From Peptoniphilus catoniae (GTDB lineage: Bacteria; Bacillota; Clostridia; Tissierellales; Peptoniphilaceae): a stretch of DNA of 64,000 nucleotides. Made by a program: the position numbers and the translations under genes. This document shows, piece by piece, positions 7,901 to 18,278 of this stretch (its first letter is position 1; every line of letters starts with the position of its first letter). The notes below the pieces were generated by a model. That model searched no databases. It worked only from the letters and a program-made list of their open reading frames with translations, and was not told the origin of the DNA. The DNA lies in the NCBI RefSeq assembly GCF_901447155.2, contig NZ_LR588414.1:186001-250000 (forward strand). Reading direction: 5' to 3'.

Positions 7901-10585
7901 ATGAAAGTAGTCTATAAAACAGACCTTAATAAAGATAATCCGGACCTTAAAGAAATAATTATTAACTATTTAAAGGAAGATAAAAAGATTTTATATATTT
8001 GCCCCTCCATTGAATCGGCAGACCAAATGAGGGACCTTTATATTGAGGGCCTGAAGGGATTATCAGGTATAGATTTTTCCACCTTTGATTCTTTAAGGTA
8101 CAGGACAAGAGATAAGCTGCCAATAGACAATAATATTATTAAGCAGTTTATCTTTGAAACCCTGTCTATGGATGGTTACAGTTACCTGTCAAAGAACAGA
8201 GGAAGCATAAATATGATTCTTGAATTTTTAAGAAGGGCCAGGGAGGATATGGTTGACCCTCTAAGTGAGCCTCAAGATCCTCTTCTTAATGAACTTTTTT
8301 TAGTTTATAGAAAGTATTTGGATTTCCTTAAAAATTATAATGTCACTGATTTATTGGAAAACTTTAAACTTAATGATAAGGCTTTTGATTTAATAATAAT
8401 TGATGAGTTTTATTCAATAAAAAATTTGGACCTTGATTATATTTTAAATCTTGGAAATACTTGTGATGTCTTAATAAACATCCCCTATTTTCTAAAGGAC
8501 CTTAATTATTCTGATAACTTATCGGATTTTTTTGCCAAAAAGGGTTTCCGGATAATTGATAAGAGAGAAAGCTCCTTTAATGAAATTAAAAGCCTTTATG
8601 AGAAGAAGATGTACTATCTTAAAGACTCAAACAGCTTTTATAAGAACAAGTCTGTTTTTAAGCTTTTAAAGCTTAATCCTACATCAACAGATATAATTAA
8701 TCTTTCGGGAGAGGATCTGAATTATAATGGCCAGATGGCAGTGGAGGCTATTCATATTAATAATATTGAATCAACAGAGTCTAACGGACCTTTGATTCAT
8801 GAATTCAGCATTTTTTTAGATTATTTAATTGACGATAGTAAAGGCAGGCTTATAAATAGGCTTAAGCTTAAATATTTTCCAATAACTGAAAAAATCGATG
8901 AGGCTGTGGCGGATTTTTCAAATATAGATTTTAAGGATTACTATGATCTTTATAATTCCACCAGAAGAGAGGTGGAGCTGGAGCATTTAAGCTTAAGTGA
9001 ATTTTATGATATAGTTTCTGCCTTAAAGGTAGATGTTAAAGGAGCTTCAGATTTTACAGGTTATTCGGATTTTTTACTTAAAGAGCTTGAAAGTGCAAGG
9101 TCTTACATAGAAGACCATTATAAAAAGACAGCAAATGGTGAAATCTATGTTAGAGATAAGAATATCTATAATTCAATTAAAAATATACTTGATTTTTTTA
9201 AAAGCTATGACAGATATTTTGAAACAATAAGCTTTAAGCAATATGTTTCTCTCCTAAAGGACTACATGGGAAATATTACCTATAGGTTTAAGGATTACTA
9301 TGCTCCAAATCTATATAATGCCAACAACTTTATAGGCTTAAAATTTAAAAATCTTGTAATTGAAGGACTTAATATAAACTATCCCAACTATGGAAAGGAA
9401 GATCCGGTTTTTAATTTTGAAAGGGAAAATGAACTTAGAAGCCTGGGCTTTAATCTTATTTCTTTTGAAGATACTTATCAAAGAGAGCTGTTAAAGTTTT
9501 TAAGACTTATAGGAAAATCAGAGAGGATTTATATAATAGGTCTTAAAAGTGAAGAGGATGATTCTTCGGTTTTTCTTAATTTATTTAAAAATATAGGAGA
9601 AATTAAAGTTAGGGACATATCTTCAGAAACTGAACTTCTTATAAATATTATAGATGATTTGGAGGAAGGAATTTTAAGGGAAGATATGATAAAAAAATAT
9701 AAGAGCCTTGGGGATTATAAATCCATAAACAAAAGAAGTCTTTATGAAAATTTAAAAGGTATAAGACCTATGATTCTTTTAACAGACAAGGCACTTAATA
9801 AGCTCACTATGCTTTTAAAGGTAAGGGACTTTTACGCTACGGACTTTGATAAATATATGGAATCTCCCTATGAATTTCTTTATGAGACTCTAGTGGGTAT
9901 AGGAGAGCTTATAGAAGATCGTGATACTTACTATATGGATTTGGGTAAACTTTACCACAAAATTTTAGAAAACTATATAAAGACTTACACAAAATTAAAC
10001 AGAGATCTTTTAAAGGATATGATTGCCCGTGAGATGAGGATTAATGATCCTAACAAGGTAAGCTTTAATGCTGTTGACAAGGCCAAGCTTAACAATCTTA
10101 CAGATACTCTTTTTAATTTTATTAAAATGGATATTGAAAATAGAAATGGTTATAGACCTGTTGAATTTGAATTACCCTTTAGTTTAGACCTTGGAGAATT
10201 TAAAATCAAGGGAAGAATTGACAGGATAGATGATTTTGAGGGCTTTAAAATTATTACCGACTATAAAAGCTCAAAAAGTGATTCGATAAAGGATATTAAA
10301 AATCTTACATCACTACAAATGCCCATTTACATGCTAAGTCAGGATAGCGTAGTTGAGTTAAGATATGGTCTTATAAATAAGGGAGAATATAAAATTGTTT
10401 TGTCAAATTCAGATATAAGGCCTGAGACTAAAGCATCAATGACAGGAGAGGAAATTAACGATTTAATGAAAGGTGCTTATAGAGTTTTAATTGAAATTTA
10501 TGCAGATATAGCTTCAGGAAATTTCACCGGTGGAAACCTTACTAAGGAGATATATAGAGATTTATTCAGGGAGGCAAGGGACTAA
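7901..10585 (+). CDS. addB: AddB-like subunit of the AddAB helicase-nuclease, lacking Fe-S cysteines
   Basis: 894 residues from ATG 7901 (GGAG six bases upstream; an in-frame TTG at 7889 overlaps that site). The C-terminal PD-(D/E)XK nuclease is recognisable: GRIDRID (about 770), ITDYKSS (about 785) and SLQMPIY (about 804). The N-terminal part resembles the inactive helicase fold of AddB but has no Walker A motif. The four cysteines that hold the Fe-S cluster of classical AddB are missing: the usual CPY/CPF segment reads ESPYEFLYE and there is no Cys in the last 290 or so residues. Length is below the usual 1,100-1,160. The call rests on the nuclease motifs and on overlap with addA, with which it would process double-strand ends. 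Confidence 0.8.
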   Translation: MKVVYKTDLNKDNPDLKEIIINYLKEDKKILYICPSIESADQMRDLYIEGLKGLSGIDFSTFDSLRYRTRDKLPIDNNIIKQFIFETLSMDGYSYLSKNRGSINMILEFLRRAREDMVDPLSEPQDPLLNELFLVYRKYLDFLKNYNVTDLLENFKLNDKAFDLIIIDEFYSIKNLDLDYILNLGNTCDVLINIPYFLKDLNYSDNLSDFFAKKGFRIIDKRESSFNEIKSLYEKKMYYLKDSNSFYKNKSVFKLLKLNPTSTDIINLSGEDLNYNGQMAVEAIHINNIESTESNGPLIHEFSIFLDYLIDDSKGRLINRLKLKYFPITEKIDEAVADFSNIDFKDYYDLYNSTRREVELEHLSLSEFYDIVSALKVDVKGASDFTGYSDFLLKELESARSYIEDHYKKTANGEIYVRDKNIYNSIKNILDFFKSYDRYFETISFKQYVSLLKDYMGNITYRFKDYYAPNLYNANNFIGLKFKNLVIEGLNINYPNYGKEDPVFNFERENELRSLGFNLISFEDTYQRELLKFLRLIGKSERIYIIGLKSEEDDSSVFLNLFKNIGEIKVRDISSETELLINIIDDLEEGILREDMIKKYKSLGDYKSINKRSLYENLKGIRPMILLTDKALNKLTMLLKVRDFYATDFDKYMESPYEFLYETLVGIGELIEDRDTYYMDLGKLYHKILENYIKTYTKLNRDLLKDMIAREMRINDPNKVSFNAVDKAKLNNLTDTLFNFIKMDIENRNGYRPVEFELPFSLDLGEFKIKGRIDRIDDFEGFKIITDYKSSKSDSIKDIKNLTSLQMPIYMLSQDSVVELRYGLINKGEYKIVLSNSDIRPETKASMTGEEINDLMKGAYRVLIEIYADIASGNFTGGNLTKEIYRDLFREARD

Positions 10586-13500
10586 TGGAAGAGCTTAATG
10601 AGATACAAAAAATTGCTGCGGAAAACCTTCTGGACAATATTTCTTTAAGTGCCGGAGCAGGTACGGGAAAAACAAAAGTTTTAACAAGGCGTTATATTAA
10701 TATTTTAAAAAATGCAAAGCTGACAAAGGGTAGAGAGATTGATGAAATTTTAGCAATAACCTTTACCAATAAAGCTACCGAGGAAATGAAGGCTAAAATA
10801 AAAAACGCCTTGCTTGCTGAAGATAATAAAGATTTAAGAGAAATTGGAAAATATTTTTCAAGATCACAAATATTTACTATACATGGTTTTTGTTCACAGC
10901 TAATAAGAAGGAGGGCCATTAGCATAGGAGTATCTCCGGATTTTGAAATATGCGAACCTGAAATAGCCAAAGCCATGATTTCAAAGGTAATGGATCAGGT
11001 TTTAGATGAGTATAAAAACGATCAGGAGGTCTACGATTATCTCAGAGAGACAGGAGAGTATTCTTTAAGAGGTCTGAAGAAAGAGCTTATAAATTTATAT
11101 GATGTTATTAGAAATAAATCCATGACCATTGAAATGGTATCGGAATTAAATGACAGCTTTAATGGAACCTTAAGCTTTAAGGGCTTTGAAGACTTAATAA
11201 ACCTTTTACATGAGTATGCAGCTTTAAATCCGGGCCCCACTTTTAAGAAATTTTATGTAAGTGAAGAATTTATTTTATTTTTAAATAATCCCTACTATGA
11301 TTATCTTGGCACAATAGAAAACAACCTAGGTAAATCACAATCTGAAAAGGTAGTTGAAAAAAGAGAGGAAATTTTAAAGGAGATAATTTACTTAAAGGAT
11401 AACCTGGAGATTCACAATTTAAAATACTATAAACTGATTCTTAATATTTTAAAAAGAGCGGATCAAGTTTATAGCTCTTTAAAAAATGAAAGAGAGCTTT
11501 TAGATTATAATGACCTTGAAGACTACTGTCTTAAAATTTTAAGCTTAGGCGTAAAGACGGACTATAAATATATATTGGTGGATGAATTTCAAGACACTAA
11601 CCCAACTCAAATAGAAATTTTAAAAAGACTGACAAACAACCTATCGAAGGATACAAATCTTTTTGTAGTAGGAGATCCTAAGCAAAGTATTTACGGTTTT
11701 AGGGGAGGAAGTTTAAAGTCCTATAAGGAATTTACAAAGGACATGAAATACTTAGGAGCCTTGGATCTTCAAATGAAGGAGAATTACAGATCGTCAGCAA
11801 AGCTTGTGGAAAGTTATAATTTTATATTTTCCAAGCTTTTAAAGGAAGACTATAATCCTATTAATGCCAATGTTAAGGGAAATGAGAAAATTAAAATTCT
11901 CCATTATAATTCAGATGAGGAGCTTGCCGTTGCAAGTTATATTAAGGACCTAATAGATGGCGGAGCTAAAATGAAGGACATAGCAGTTATTTTCAGAAGG
12001 AAAAAAGACATAGATAAACTTGAAAATGCCCTAATAGAAAGGGGAATAAGGGTTAATAATACTTCTAAAAAGTTCAGTGATTTAAAAGAGGTAAGAGATC
12101 TATTAGTTTTAAAGGCTGCCGCTTCAAATAAAAAAGATATAATAAATATTTTGTCTTATTTAAAATCACCTATGGTGGGACTTGATGAAAATTCCATTTT
12201 TCTTTTGGCTTTAAAATTTAAGGAAAATGGAGATATTTCCTATAATGACAAAGATGAACTTGAAGAGGACATGAAGCAACTTTATGTTGAAGGTCTTGAA
12301 AGATTAAACAAGCTTAGAGAAATAATAAACTATTATAGCTTATCAGATTTTTATATAAAGGCCATTGAGCTTTTAAGCTACTATGAAATTGCAAGGCTCT
12401 GCTATGGGAAAAACGCCCCTATAAATATAGACAAGTTTTTAAGACTTGTAAGGGATTTTGAAAAGAAGGATATAAGATTTGATTTGGATTTTAAAGACTA
12501 CTTGGAAGCCGGAGAAGTTGAGGAGGAGTTTGCAGAAGACGGTGTAAATCTAATGACTATACACAAGTCAAAGGGACTGGAGTTTAATCATGTAATTATT
12601 TGCGACTTTAATCTAAGAACTCCTATAAGTGCAGACACCAATAAGTTTCAAGTTGGAGAAATAGGCCTTGGTATAAATCTTGAAGGTAGAGATGCCAAGT
12701 ATAAAATTATTAGAGAGTCCACTACTAAAGAGGAAATTGAAGAGGAAAAAAGAATTTTTTATGTGGCGGCAACAAGGGCCAAAGAAACCTTAACCTTCAG
12801 CATTTTCATTGAGGATAAGGATAAGCCGGAGCCTAAGCTTAAGAAAAACAGCTATGCAATGATGCTGAAGAGTACAGGATTTTCAGATTTGGACTATATC
12901 TTTAAAGAATCAGTTGAAAGTGGCAGGGCAAAGCTTATACTTATACCTGACCTTGATGATATTAAGAAGGACGACTGGGAGTGTCTTGAAGATGAATCTT
13001 CTTATCTTTTGGACAAGATCTTCTCTAAAAAGAGAATCTTAAAATATTATTCAGCTACTTCCTTTTTGCTTTATTTAAAAGATCCCGACCTATTTATAAA
13101 AAGATACCTTCTTGGAGATGAAGACGAACTATCCTATGAGGACGGAATGGATTCCAAGGCTTTTATTATTGATCCCAGGACCAGAGGACTTATTGTTCAT
13201 AAGTATGCCGAGCTTGAGCCTTACGATACGGATGAATTTTTAAATAAAATGCTGAAAGTTTATGATTTAAGTAAGACAGAGGAGCTTGTAAAAGTTTTAA
13301 AAGACCACATTAATGCTTACAATAAAATAAAAAAGGGTAGCTTGTTATATAGTGAGTTTAATTTTCATTATAAGTTTGAAGATATAATTATTACCGGATC
13401 CATTGATCAAATAAGGGAGGTGGACGGAAAAATCGAACTTATAGATATAAAGACAGGCTCCTTAAATGAAGACCCGATTAAGTATTATTCTCACCAGCTT

Positions 13501-13683
13501 CATATCTATATAAGGGCCTTTGAGGCAATAAAGGGAGTAAAGGTAGATAGGGCGAAGCTTTTATCTACTGCAGATAAAAAAGAATATGACATAGATATAG
13601 GTGAGGATAAAATAAATGCAACTATGGAAAAATTTAAGGATTTTGTAATAGATGTAGAGAAAAATCTTATTAATATTAATTAA
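10585..13683 (+). CDS. addA: AddA helicase-nuclease subunit
   Basis: 1,032 residues; its ATG overlaps the addB stop (TAATG), so translation is coupled. UvrD-type superfamily 1A helicase: Walker A AGAGTGKT (about 23), Walker B/motif II VDEFQDTNPTQ (about 331), GDPKQSIYGFRGG (motif III), MTIHKSKGLEF and FYVAATRAKETL (motif VI, about 722). The C-terminal RecB-type nuclease shows GSIDQI (about 938), LIDIKTG (about 952) and HQLHIY (about 970). With AddB it resects DNA ends, pauses at Chi-like sites and loads RecA. Somewhat shorter than the Bacillus enzyme (about 1,230). Confidence 0.93.
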   Translation: MEELNEIQKIAAENLLDNISLSAGAGTGKTKVLTRRYINILKNAKLTKGREIDEILAITFTNKATEEMKAKIKNALLAEDNKDLREIGKYFSRSQIFTIHGFCSQLIRRRAISIGVSPDFEICEPEIAKAMISKVMDQVLDEYKNDQEVYDYLRETGEYSLRGLKKELINLYDVIRNKSMTIEMVSELNDSFNGTLSFKGFEDLINLLHEYAALNPGPTFKKFYVSEEFILFLNNPYYDYLGTIENNLGKSQSEKVVEKREEILKEIIYLKDNLEIHNLKYYKLILNILKRADQVYSSLKNERELLDYNDLEDYCLKILSLGVKTDYKYILVDEFQDTNPTQIEILKRLTNNLSKDTNLFVVGDPKQSIYGFRGGSLKSYKEFTKDMKYLGALDLQMKENYRSSAKLVESYNFIFSKLLKEDYNPINANVKGNEKIKILHYNSDEELAVASYIKDLIDGGAKMKDIAVIFRRKKDIDKLENALIERGIRVNNTSKKFSDLKEVRDLLVLKAAASNKKDIINILSYLKSPMVGLDENSIFLLALKFKENGDISYNDKDELEEDMKQLYVEGLERLNKLREIINYYSLSDFYIKAIELLSYYEIARLCYGKNAPINIDKFLRLVRDFEKKDIRFDLDFKDYLEAGEVEEEFAEDGVNLMTIHKSKGLEFNHVIICDFNLRTPISADTNKFQVGEIGLGINLEGRDAKYKIIRESTTKEEIEEEKRIFYVAATRAKETLTFSIFIEDKDKPEPKLKKNSYAMMLKSTGFSDLDYIFKESVESGRAKLILIPDLDDIKKDDWECLEDESSYLLDKIFSKKRILKYYSATSFLLYLKDPDLFIKRYLLGDEDELSYEDGMDSKAFIIDPRTRGLIVHKYAELEPYDTDEFLNKMLKVYDLSKTEELVKVLKDHINAYNKIKKGSLLYSEFNFHYKFEDIIITGSIDQIREVDGKIELIDIKTGSLNEDPIKYYSHQLHIYIRAFEAIKGVKVDRAKLLSTADKKEYDIDIGEDKINATMEKFKDFVIDVEKNLININ

Positions 13684-13694
13684 AGGAGCGTTAT

Positions 13695-15950
13695 ATGAAG
13701 GAAAAATATTCAATTACCGGCATGACTTGTTCAGCTTGTCAGTCTGCAATTGAAAAAAGTGTAAATAAGCTAGATATAAATGAAGTTTCAGTAAATCTTT
13801 TAACTAACAGCATGATTGTAGACTACGATGAATTAAAAACAAGGTCTGAGGATATAATAAAAGCTGTTAAGGATGCAGGATATGGAGCAAGTTTAAAGGG
13901 AGATAAGACAGAAGCTGAGGCAAAAAACTATGAGGATCCATTTGAAGAAGATTTAAAGATATTAAAGGCTAGGTTGACAAGGTCCTTAATATTTATGATT
14001 CCACTATTTTATATAGCTATGGGGCCTATGTTTAAGCTTCCTCAGCCGGAATTTTTATCGGGTAAGGAAAATGTCCTTATACTTGCTTTAAGTCAAATGC
14101 TTTTAACTATTCCCATAATGATAATCAATTCAAAATTTTTTACAGGAGGCTTTAAATCTTTATTAAAGGCATCACCTAATATGGATTCTTTAATAGCCTT
14201 AGGGTCATCAGCGGCATTTATTTATGGAATTTATGTAATTTATAAGCTTGCCTGCGGTTTATCCCATGGAGATATGAGTGTTCTTGATAGGTTCAGCCAC
14301 GACCTCTATTTTGAATCGGCAGGTATGATCTTAGTTCTTATTAGTCTCGGAAAATACTTTGAAGCTAAAGCAAAAAAAAGAACTTCAGGAGCTATTAAGG
14401 CTCTTATGGATCTTACTCCTAAATTTGTTAACATTGAAGAAAATGGAATAGAAAGGTCCATACCTATAGAAGAGGTAAAAGCGGGGGATCTTATAATTAT
14501 AAGGCCGGGAGAAAATATACCTGTTGACGGAGAAATTATTAACGGATCCACTACTATAGATGAATCGGCCCTTACGGGAGAAAGTGTTCCTGTAGAAAAA
14601 AATAAAGGTGATAAGGTAATGTCCGCCACTACAAATAAAACAGGATCTATAAAGTTTAAAGCAACAAGTGATTCAAAAAACTCAACTATTGCAAAAATAA
14701 TAGAGCTTGTGGAAGAGGCCAATGCAGGCAAGCCTCCTATAGCTAAGCTTGCGGATAAAATTTCTTCTGTTTTTGTCCCGACAGTTATAGGTATATCCCT
14801 TATTACCTTTACAGCTTGGTTAATAACCTCCAAGAATCTTGAAATATCTTTAACAATGGCTATTTCGGTTCTTGTTATATCCTGTCCATGTGCCTTGGGA
14901 CTTGCCACACCTGTAGCAATTATGGTAGGGACAGGTGTAGGCGCAAAAAACGGTATACTTTTTAAATCTGCTGAAGCTCTGGAAAACCTTCACGAGACGG
15001 ACAAGATATTACTTGATAAAACAGGCACAGTAACTACAGGAGAGTTTTCAGTAAGGGACATAATTACAAGGGACATGAGCGAAGAGGAATTTTTAAAAAT
15101 AGCCGCCGCTATAGAGTTAAAGTCCGAGCATCCTCTGGCTAAATCTATAGTAAAGTATGCAAGACAGAAGTCAATAGAAATAGAGGAACCTGAATCTTTT
15201 ACAAGCCTATCAGGAATGGGTCTTATAGCAAGATTTAAGGGGAAAAGCTATTTAACAGGAAACATTAAACTTTTAAGGGAAGAAGAAATAGAAACCTTTG
15301 ACTTTGAAAAAAAGGCACAGGAATTTTCCAAGGAGGCAAAGACTCCAATTTACTTTGCAGACGGAGAAGGAGTAATAGGCTTAATAGCTCTGTCAGATAC
15401 CTTAAAGGATGATGCAAGGGAAACTGTCAGTGAACTTCAAAAAATGAATATAGATGTAAGTCTTGTAACGGGAGACAATAAAAATACTGCAGAAACCCTC
15501 GGAAAGCTTTTGGGAATAGATAAAATTTATTCAGAGGTTTTACCTCAGGACAAGGAAAAAATTCTAAGGGATGAAATAAACAAAAATAATAAAGTGGCTT
15601 TTGTTGGAGATGGAATAAACGATGCTCCGGCTCTTGCTGCTGCTCATGTAGGAATAGCCATAGGATCAGGAACAGATATAGCTATAGAGTCTGCCGATGC
15701 TGTTTTAATAAAATCAAATATGAAGGATCTTTTAACTGCTATAAAGCTTTCTAATGCTACAATTAAAAATATTAAAGAAAATCTTTTTTGGGCATTTTTT
15801 TACAACGTTATATGTATACCTGTTGCAGCAGGTGTATTTTACAAGAACTTTGGCTTAAAATTAAATCCTATGCTTGCTGCACTTGCCATGAGCTTTTCTT
15901 CCCTTTTTGTTGTAACAAATGCTCTAAGATTAAACAAGTTTAAAGCTTAA
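13695..15950 (+). CDS. copA: Copper-translocating P1B-type ATPase
   Basis: 751 residues, starting 11 bases after addA behind AAAGGAG. One N-terminal heavy-metal domain with GMTCSAC (C12, C15), eight membrane helices, actuator TGES (about 294), the intramembrane CPC motif in SCPCALG (about 396-398), phosphorylation site DKTGT (about 442), the SEHP motif and GDGINDAPAL (about 638). CPC plus a CxxC metal-binding domain is the copper/silver export signature. No CsoR/CopY regulator or CopZ chaperone is adjacent, which is unusual; the gene sits behind DNA-repair genes and may depend on their promoter. Confidence 0.92.
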   Translation: MKEKYSITGMTCSACQSAIEKSVNKLDINEVSVNLLTNSMIVDYDELKTRSEDIIKAVKDAGYGASLKGDKTEAEAKNYEDPFEEDLKILKARLTRSLIFMIPLFYIAMGPMFKLPQPEFLSGKENVLILALSQMLLTIPIMIINSKFFTGGFKSLLKASPNMDSLIALGSSAAFIYGIYVIYKLACGLSHGDMSVLDRFSHDLYFESAGMILVLISLGKYFEAKAKKRTSGAIKALMDLTPKFVNIEENGIERSIPIEEVKAGDLIIIRPGENIPVDGEIINGSTTIDESALTGESVPVEKNKGDKVMSATTNKTGSIKFKATSDSKNSTIAKIIELVEEANAGKPPIAKLADKISSVFVPTVIGISLITFTAWLITSKNLEISLTMAISVLVISCPCALGLATPVAIMVGTGVGAKNGILFKSAEALENLHETDKILLDKTGTVTTGEFSVRDIITRDMSEEEFLKIAAAIELKSEHPLAKSIVKYARQKSIEIEEPESFTSLSGMGLIARFKGKSYLTGNIKLLREEEIETFDFEKKAQEFSKEAKTPIYFADGEGVIGLIALSDTLKDDARETVSELQKMNIDVSLVTGDNKNTAETLGKLLGIDKIYSEVLPQDKEKILRDEINKNNKVAFVGDGINDAPALAAAHVGIAIGSGTDIAIESADAVLIKSNMKDLLTAIKLSNATIKNIKENLFWAFFYNVICIPVAAGVFYKNFGLKLNPMLAALAMSFSSLFVVTNALRLNKFKA

Positions 15951-15987
15951 AGTCTCTTAAATAAAGGAGAAAAACAGACAGGTTATG

Positions 15988-15996
15988 TGATATAAT
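15988..15996 (+). promoter_or_regulatory. Extended -10 promoter of the CoA-transferase gene
   Basis: TGATATAAT (TATAAT at 15991-15996) about 39 bases before the start codon; no clear -35. No terminator is visible between copA and this promoter. Confidence 0.6.
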
Positions 15997-16034
15997 CAGA
16001 AGGAATTTGTATTAATGTAAGGATAGGAGAGAAA

Positions 16035-17378
16035 ATGGATTATAAAGAAAAATATCAAGAGAAATTAGTCAGTGCTGAATTTGCAGCAGGCTTAGTTAAA
16101 AGCGGCGACTATGTAGACTATGCATGGGCAGGACAAACTCCTGTAGCTATAGATGCCGCTCTTGCAAAAAGAGCCGGAGAATTGAAGGATGTTGTAGTTA
16201 GAGGAGGAGTAATTCTTAAAGCTCCTGAAATATTTGCAGCAGATCCAAATGGAGATGCCTTTATTTGGAATTCATGGCACTCAGGCGGATCTGAGAGAAA
16301 AAGAGTTAATGCAGGGGACGGGGGATTTTACAGTCCTTTAAGATATTCAGAGCTTCCAAGATACTATAGAGAAAATATCAAGGTTGATATAGCCTTTTTA
16401 GTAGTTACACCTATGGATGAACATGGTTATTTTAACATGGGACTTAACGCATCTCATTTAATGGCTGCCATTGAAAGAGCCGATAAGGTTGTAGTTGAAG
16501 TTAATGAAAAGATGCCTGTTGCCCTTGGCGGATTTGAAAATGTAGTCCATATAGATCAAGTTGATTATATAGTTGAAGGGGACAACAATGACATTTATAC
16601 CTTGCCTGCAGGCTCCTTCGGAGATGTGGACAAGAAGGTTGCTGAACTTATAGTTCCTGAAATTAGAGACGGTTCATGTATTCAATTAGGTATAGGTGGT
16701 ATGCCTAATGCTGTAGGCTCTCTAATAGCTGAATCAGATCTAAAGGACCTTGGAGTTCATACTGAAATGCTGGTAGATGCTTTTGTCGATTTACATGATA
16801 ACGGAAAAATTACAGGGGCAAGAAAAAATATAGATAGATTCAGACAAACCTATGCTTTTGCAGCAGGAACTAAAAAGTTATATGATTTTGTAGACAACAA
16901 CCCTCAATGTATGGCAGTACCTGTAAATTACACCAACGATGCCAGAGTCATTGCTCAACTTGATAACTTTGTATCTATTAACAATGCGGTAAATGTTGAC
17001 CTTTTCGGACAAGTGTCATCAGAATCAAGTGGATTTAAACACATATCAGGAGCCGGAGGACAACTTGACTTTGTACTTGGTGCTTATTTATCCAAGGGAG
17101 GAAAGAGTTTCATTTGCTTGTCATCAAAATTCTATAACAAGAAGAAGGATAGAGAAGAATCAAGAATTGTGCTTAACTTCCCAACAGGATCTGCAATTAC
17201 AGTTGCAAGACCTAACACCCATTATGTAGTTACTGAAAACGGAATCTTTAACTGCAAGGGTAAGTCAACTTGGGAAAGAGCGGAAGGTCTTATAGGACTT
17301 GCAGCTCCGGAATTTAGAGATGATTTAATTAAACAAGCTGAAGAAGCGGGACTTTGGAGAAATTCAAACAGAAGATAA
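16035..17378 (+). CDS. Butyryl-CoA:acetate CoA-transferase family protein
   Basis: 447 residues of the AbfT/But branch of class I CoA-transferases, which move CoA from butyryl-CoA (or 4-hydroxybutyryl-, propionyl-CoA) to acetate. Two Rossmann-like halves are visible. The likely catalytic Glu is E244 in GVHTEM, followed by [22 protein letters not shown] and [19 protein letters not shown] match segments conserved in the butyrate-forming enzymes. This would be the last, acetate-consuming step of butyrate formation, with the Bcd-EtfBA operon elsewhere in the window supplying butyryl-CoA. Substrate preference within the family is inferred. AGGATAGGAG precedes the ATG. Confidence 0.85.
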   Translation: MDYKEKYQEKLVSAEFAAGLVKSGDYVDYAWAGQTPVAIDAALAKRAGELKDVVVRGGVILKAPEIFAADPNGDAFIWNSWHSGGSERKRVNAGDGGFYSPLRYSELPRYYRENIKVDIAFLVVTPMDEHGYFNMGLNASHLMAAIERADKVVVEVNEKMPVALGGFENVVHIDQVDYIVEGDNNDIYTLPAGSFGDVDKKVAELIVPEIRDGSCIQLGIGGMPNAVGSLIAESDLKDLGVHTEMLVDAFVDLHDNGKITGARKNIDRFRQTYAFAAGTKKLYDFVDNNPQCMAVPVNYTNDARVIAQLDNFVSINNAVNVDLFGQVSSESSGFKHISGAGGQLDFVLGAYLSKGGKSFICLSSKFYNKKKDREESRIVLNFPTGSAITVARPNTHYVVTENGIFNCKGKSTWERAEGLIGLAAPEFRDDLIKQAEEAGLWRNSNRR

Positions 17379-17391
17379 AAATATATAAAGT

Positions 17392-17427
17392 AAAACCTCT
17401 GACACTTTAAAAGGTCAGAGGTTTTTT
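17392..17427. terminator. Terminator between CoA-transferase gene and metQ
   Basis: Stem AAAACCTCTGAC/GTCAGAGGTTTT with a 10-base loop and a T run on the plus strand; the A run on the other side allows use by the convergent metNIQ operon. Confidence 0.88.
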
Positions 17428-17442
17428 AATGCCTATTAATTT

Positions 17443-18267
17443 TTAGAAGGCAGGTATTACAGCGCCATCATATTTTTCTTCAATAAATTTTTTGCAAGCA
17501 TCTGAGTTTAAAACTTCCATTAATTTTTTAAATTTAGGAAGATCCTTGTCCTCAGTTTTTACAGCAACTATATTTGCATAAGGAGAATCCTCATCTTCAA
17601 TTAAAATAGAATCTGTAAGAGGGTTAAGGCCTGCTCCAATGGCAAAGTTTGAGTTAATAACTCCTGCAGCTGCATCCTTGTAAGTATTTGGAATGTTTTG
17701 AGCATCCATAGGTACGAATTTTAGATTCTTTGGATTTTCAGCTATATCATTTTCTGTAGATAGAAGGTTAGTGCTATCTTTAAGTTTAATAATTCCAGCC
17801 TTCTCTAAAAGAAGAAGTGCTCTTCCACCATTTGAAGGATCGTTTGGAATAATTATTTCATCTCCATCTTTAAGATCATCAAGAGAAGTTAAAGAGTCTG
17901 AATAAACTGCTATAGGTTCAATGTGAACATTTCCTATTGAAGTAAGGTCAAGTTTATTTTGTTCTTTAAATTCGTCAAGATAGGGTTTGTGTTGAAAATA
18001 GTTTGCATCAAGGTCTCCTGCTGCAAGTTGTTTGTTAGGTTGAATGTAGTCATCAAATTCAACTATTTCCACATCAAGTCCTGCCGCTTCAAGTTCAGGA
18101 AGCACACCCTTTATAATTTCACCATGGGGTACAGGGCTTACGCCTATTACAATTTTATTGTCTTCTTCCGGAGCTTGATCTGCATCTTTAGTATTAGCAG
18201 TTTGGGATTTACCACAACCTACAAGAAGAAAACACAAAGCTAATAATGTTAATAATGTTTTTTTCAT
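17443..18267 (-). CDS. metQ: Methionine ABC transporter substrate-binding lipoprotein
   Basis: 274 residues. Lipoprotein signal with lipobox LLVGC (Cys 18), then an NlpA/MetQ-family binding domain: KIVIGVSPVPHGEI, the YIQPNKQLAAGDLDANYFQH stretch typical of MetQ, and IPNDPSNGGRALLLLEKAGII. It captures D- or L-methionine outside the membrane and delivers it to MetNI. Last gene of metNIQ, under the S-box leader upstream; the methionine assignment is supported by that SAM riboswitch. Confidence 0.93.
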   Translation of the reverse strand: MKKTLLTLLALCFLLVGCGKSQTANTKDADQAPEEDNKIVIGVSPVPHGEIIKGVLPELEAAGLDVEIVEFDDYIQPNKQLAAGDLDANYFQHKPYLDEFKEQNKLDLTSIGNVHIEPIAVYSDSLTSLDDLKDGDEIIIPNDPSNGGRALLLLEKAGIIKLKDSTNLLSTENDIAENPKNLKFVPMDAQNIPNTYKDAAAGVINSNFAIGAGLNPLTDSILIEDEDSPYANIVAVKTEDKDLPKFKKLMEVLNSDACKKFIEEKYDGAVIPAF

Positions 18268-18278
18268 TTTATCCTCCC

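Noticed and set aside
14306-14908. 200-codon open frame on the minus strand inside copA
   Set aside because: Opposite a clear P-type ATPase with all motifs; it has no ribosome site and its product has no recognisable features. A shadow of the copA codons.
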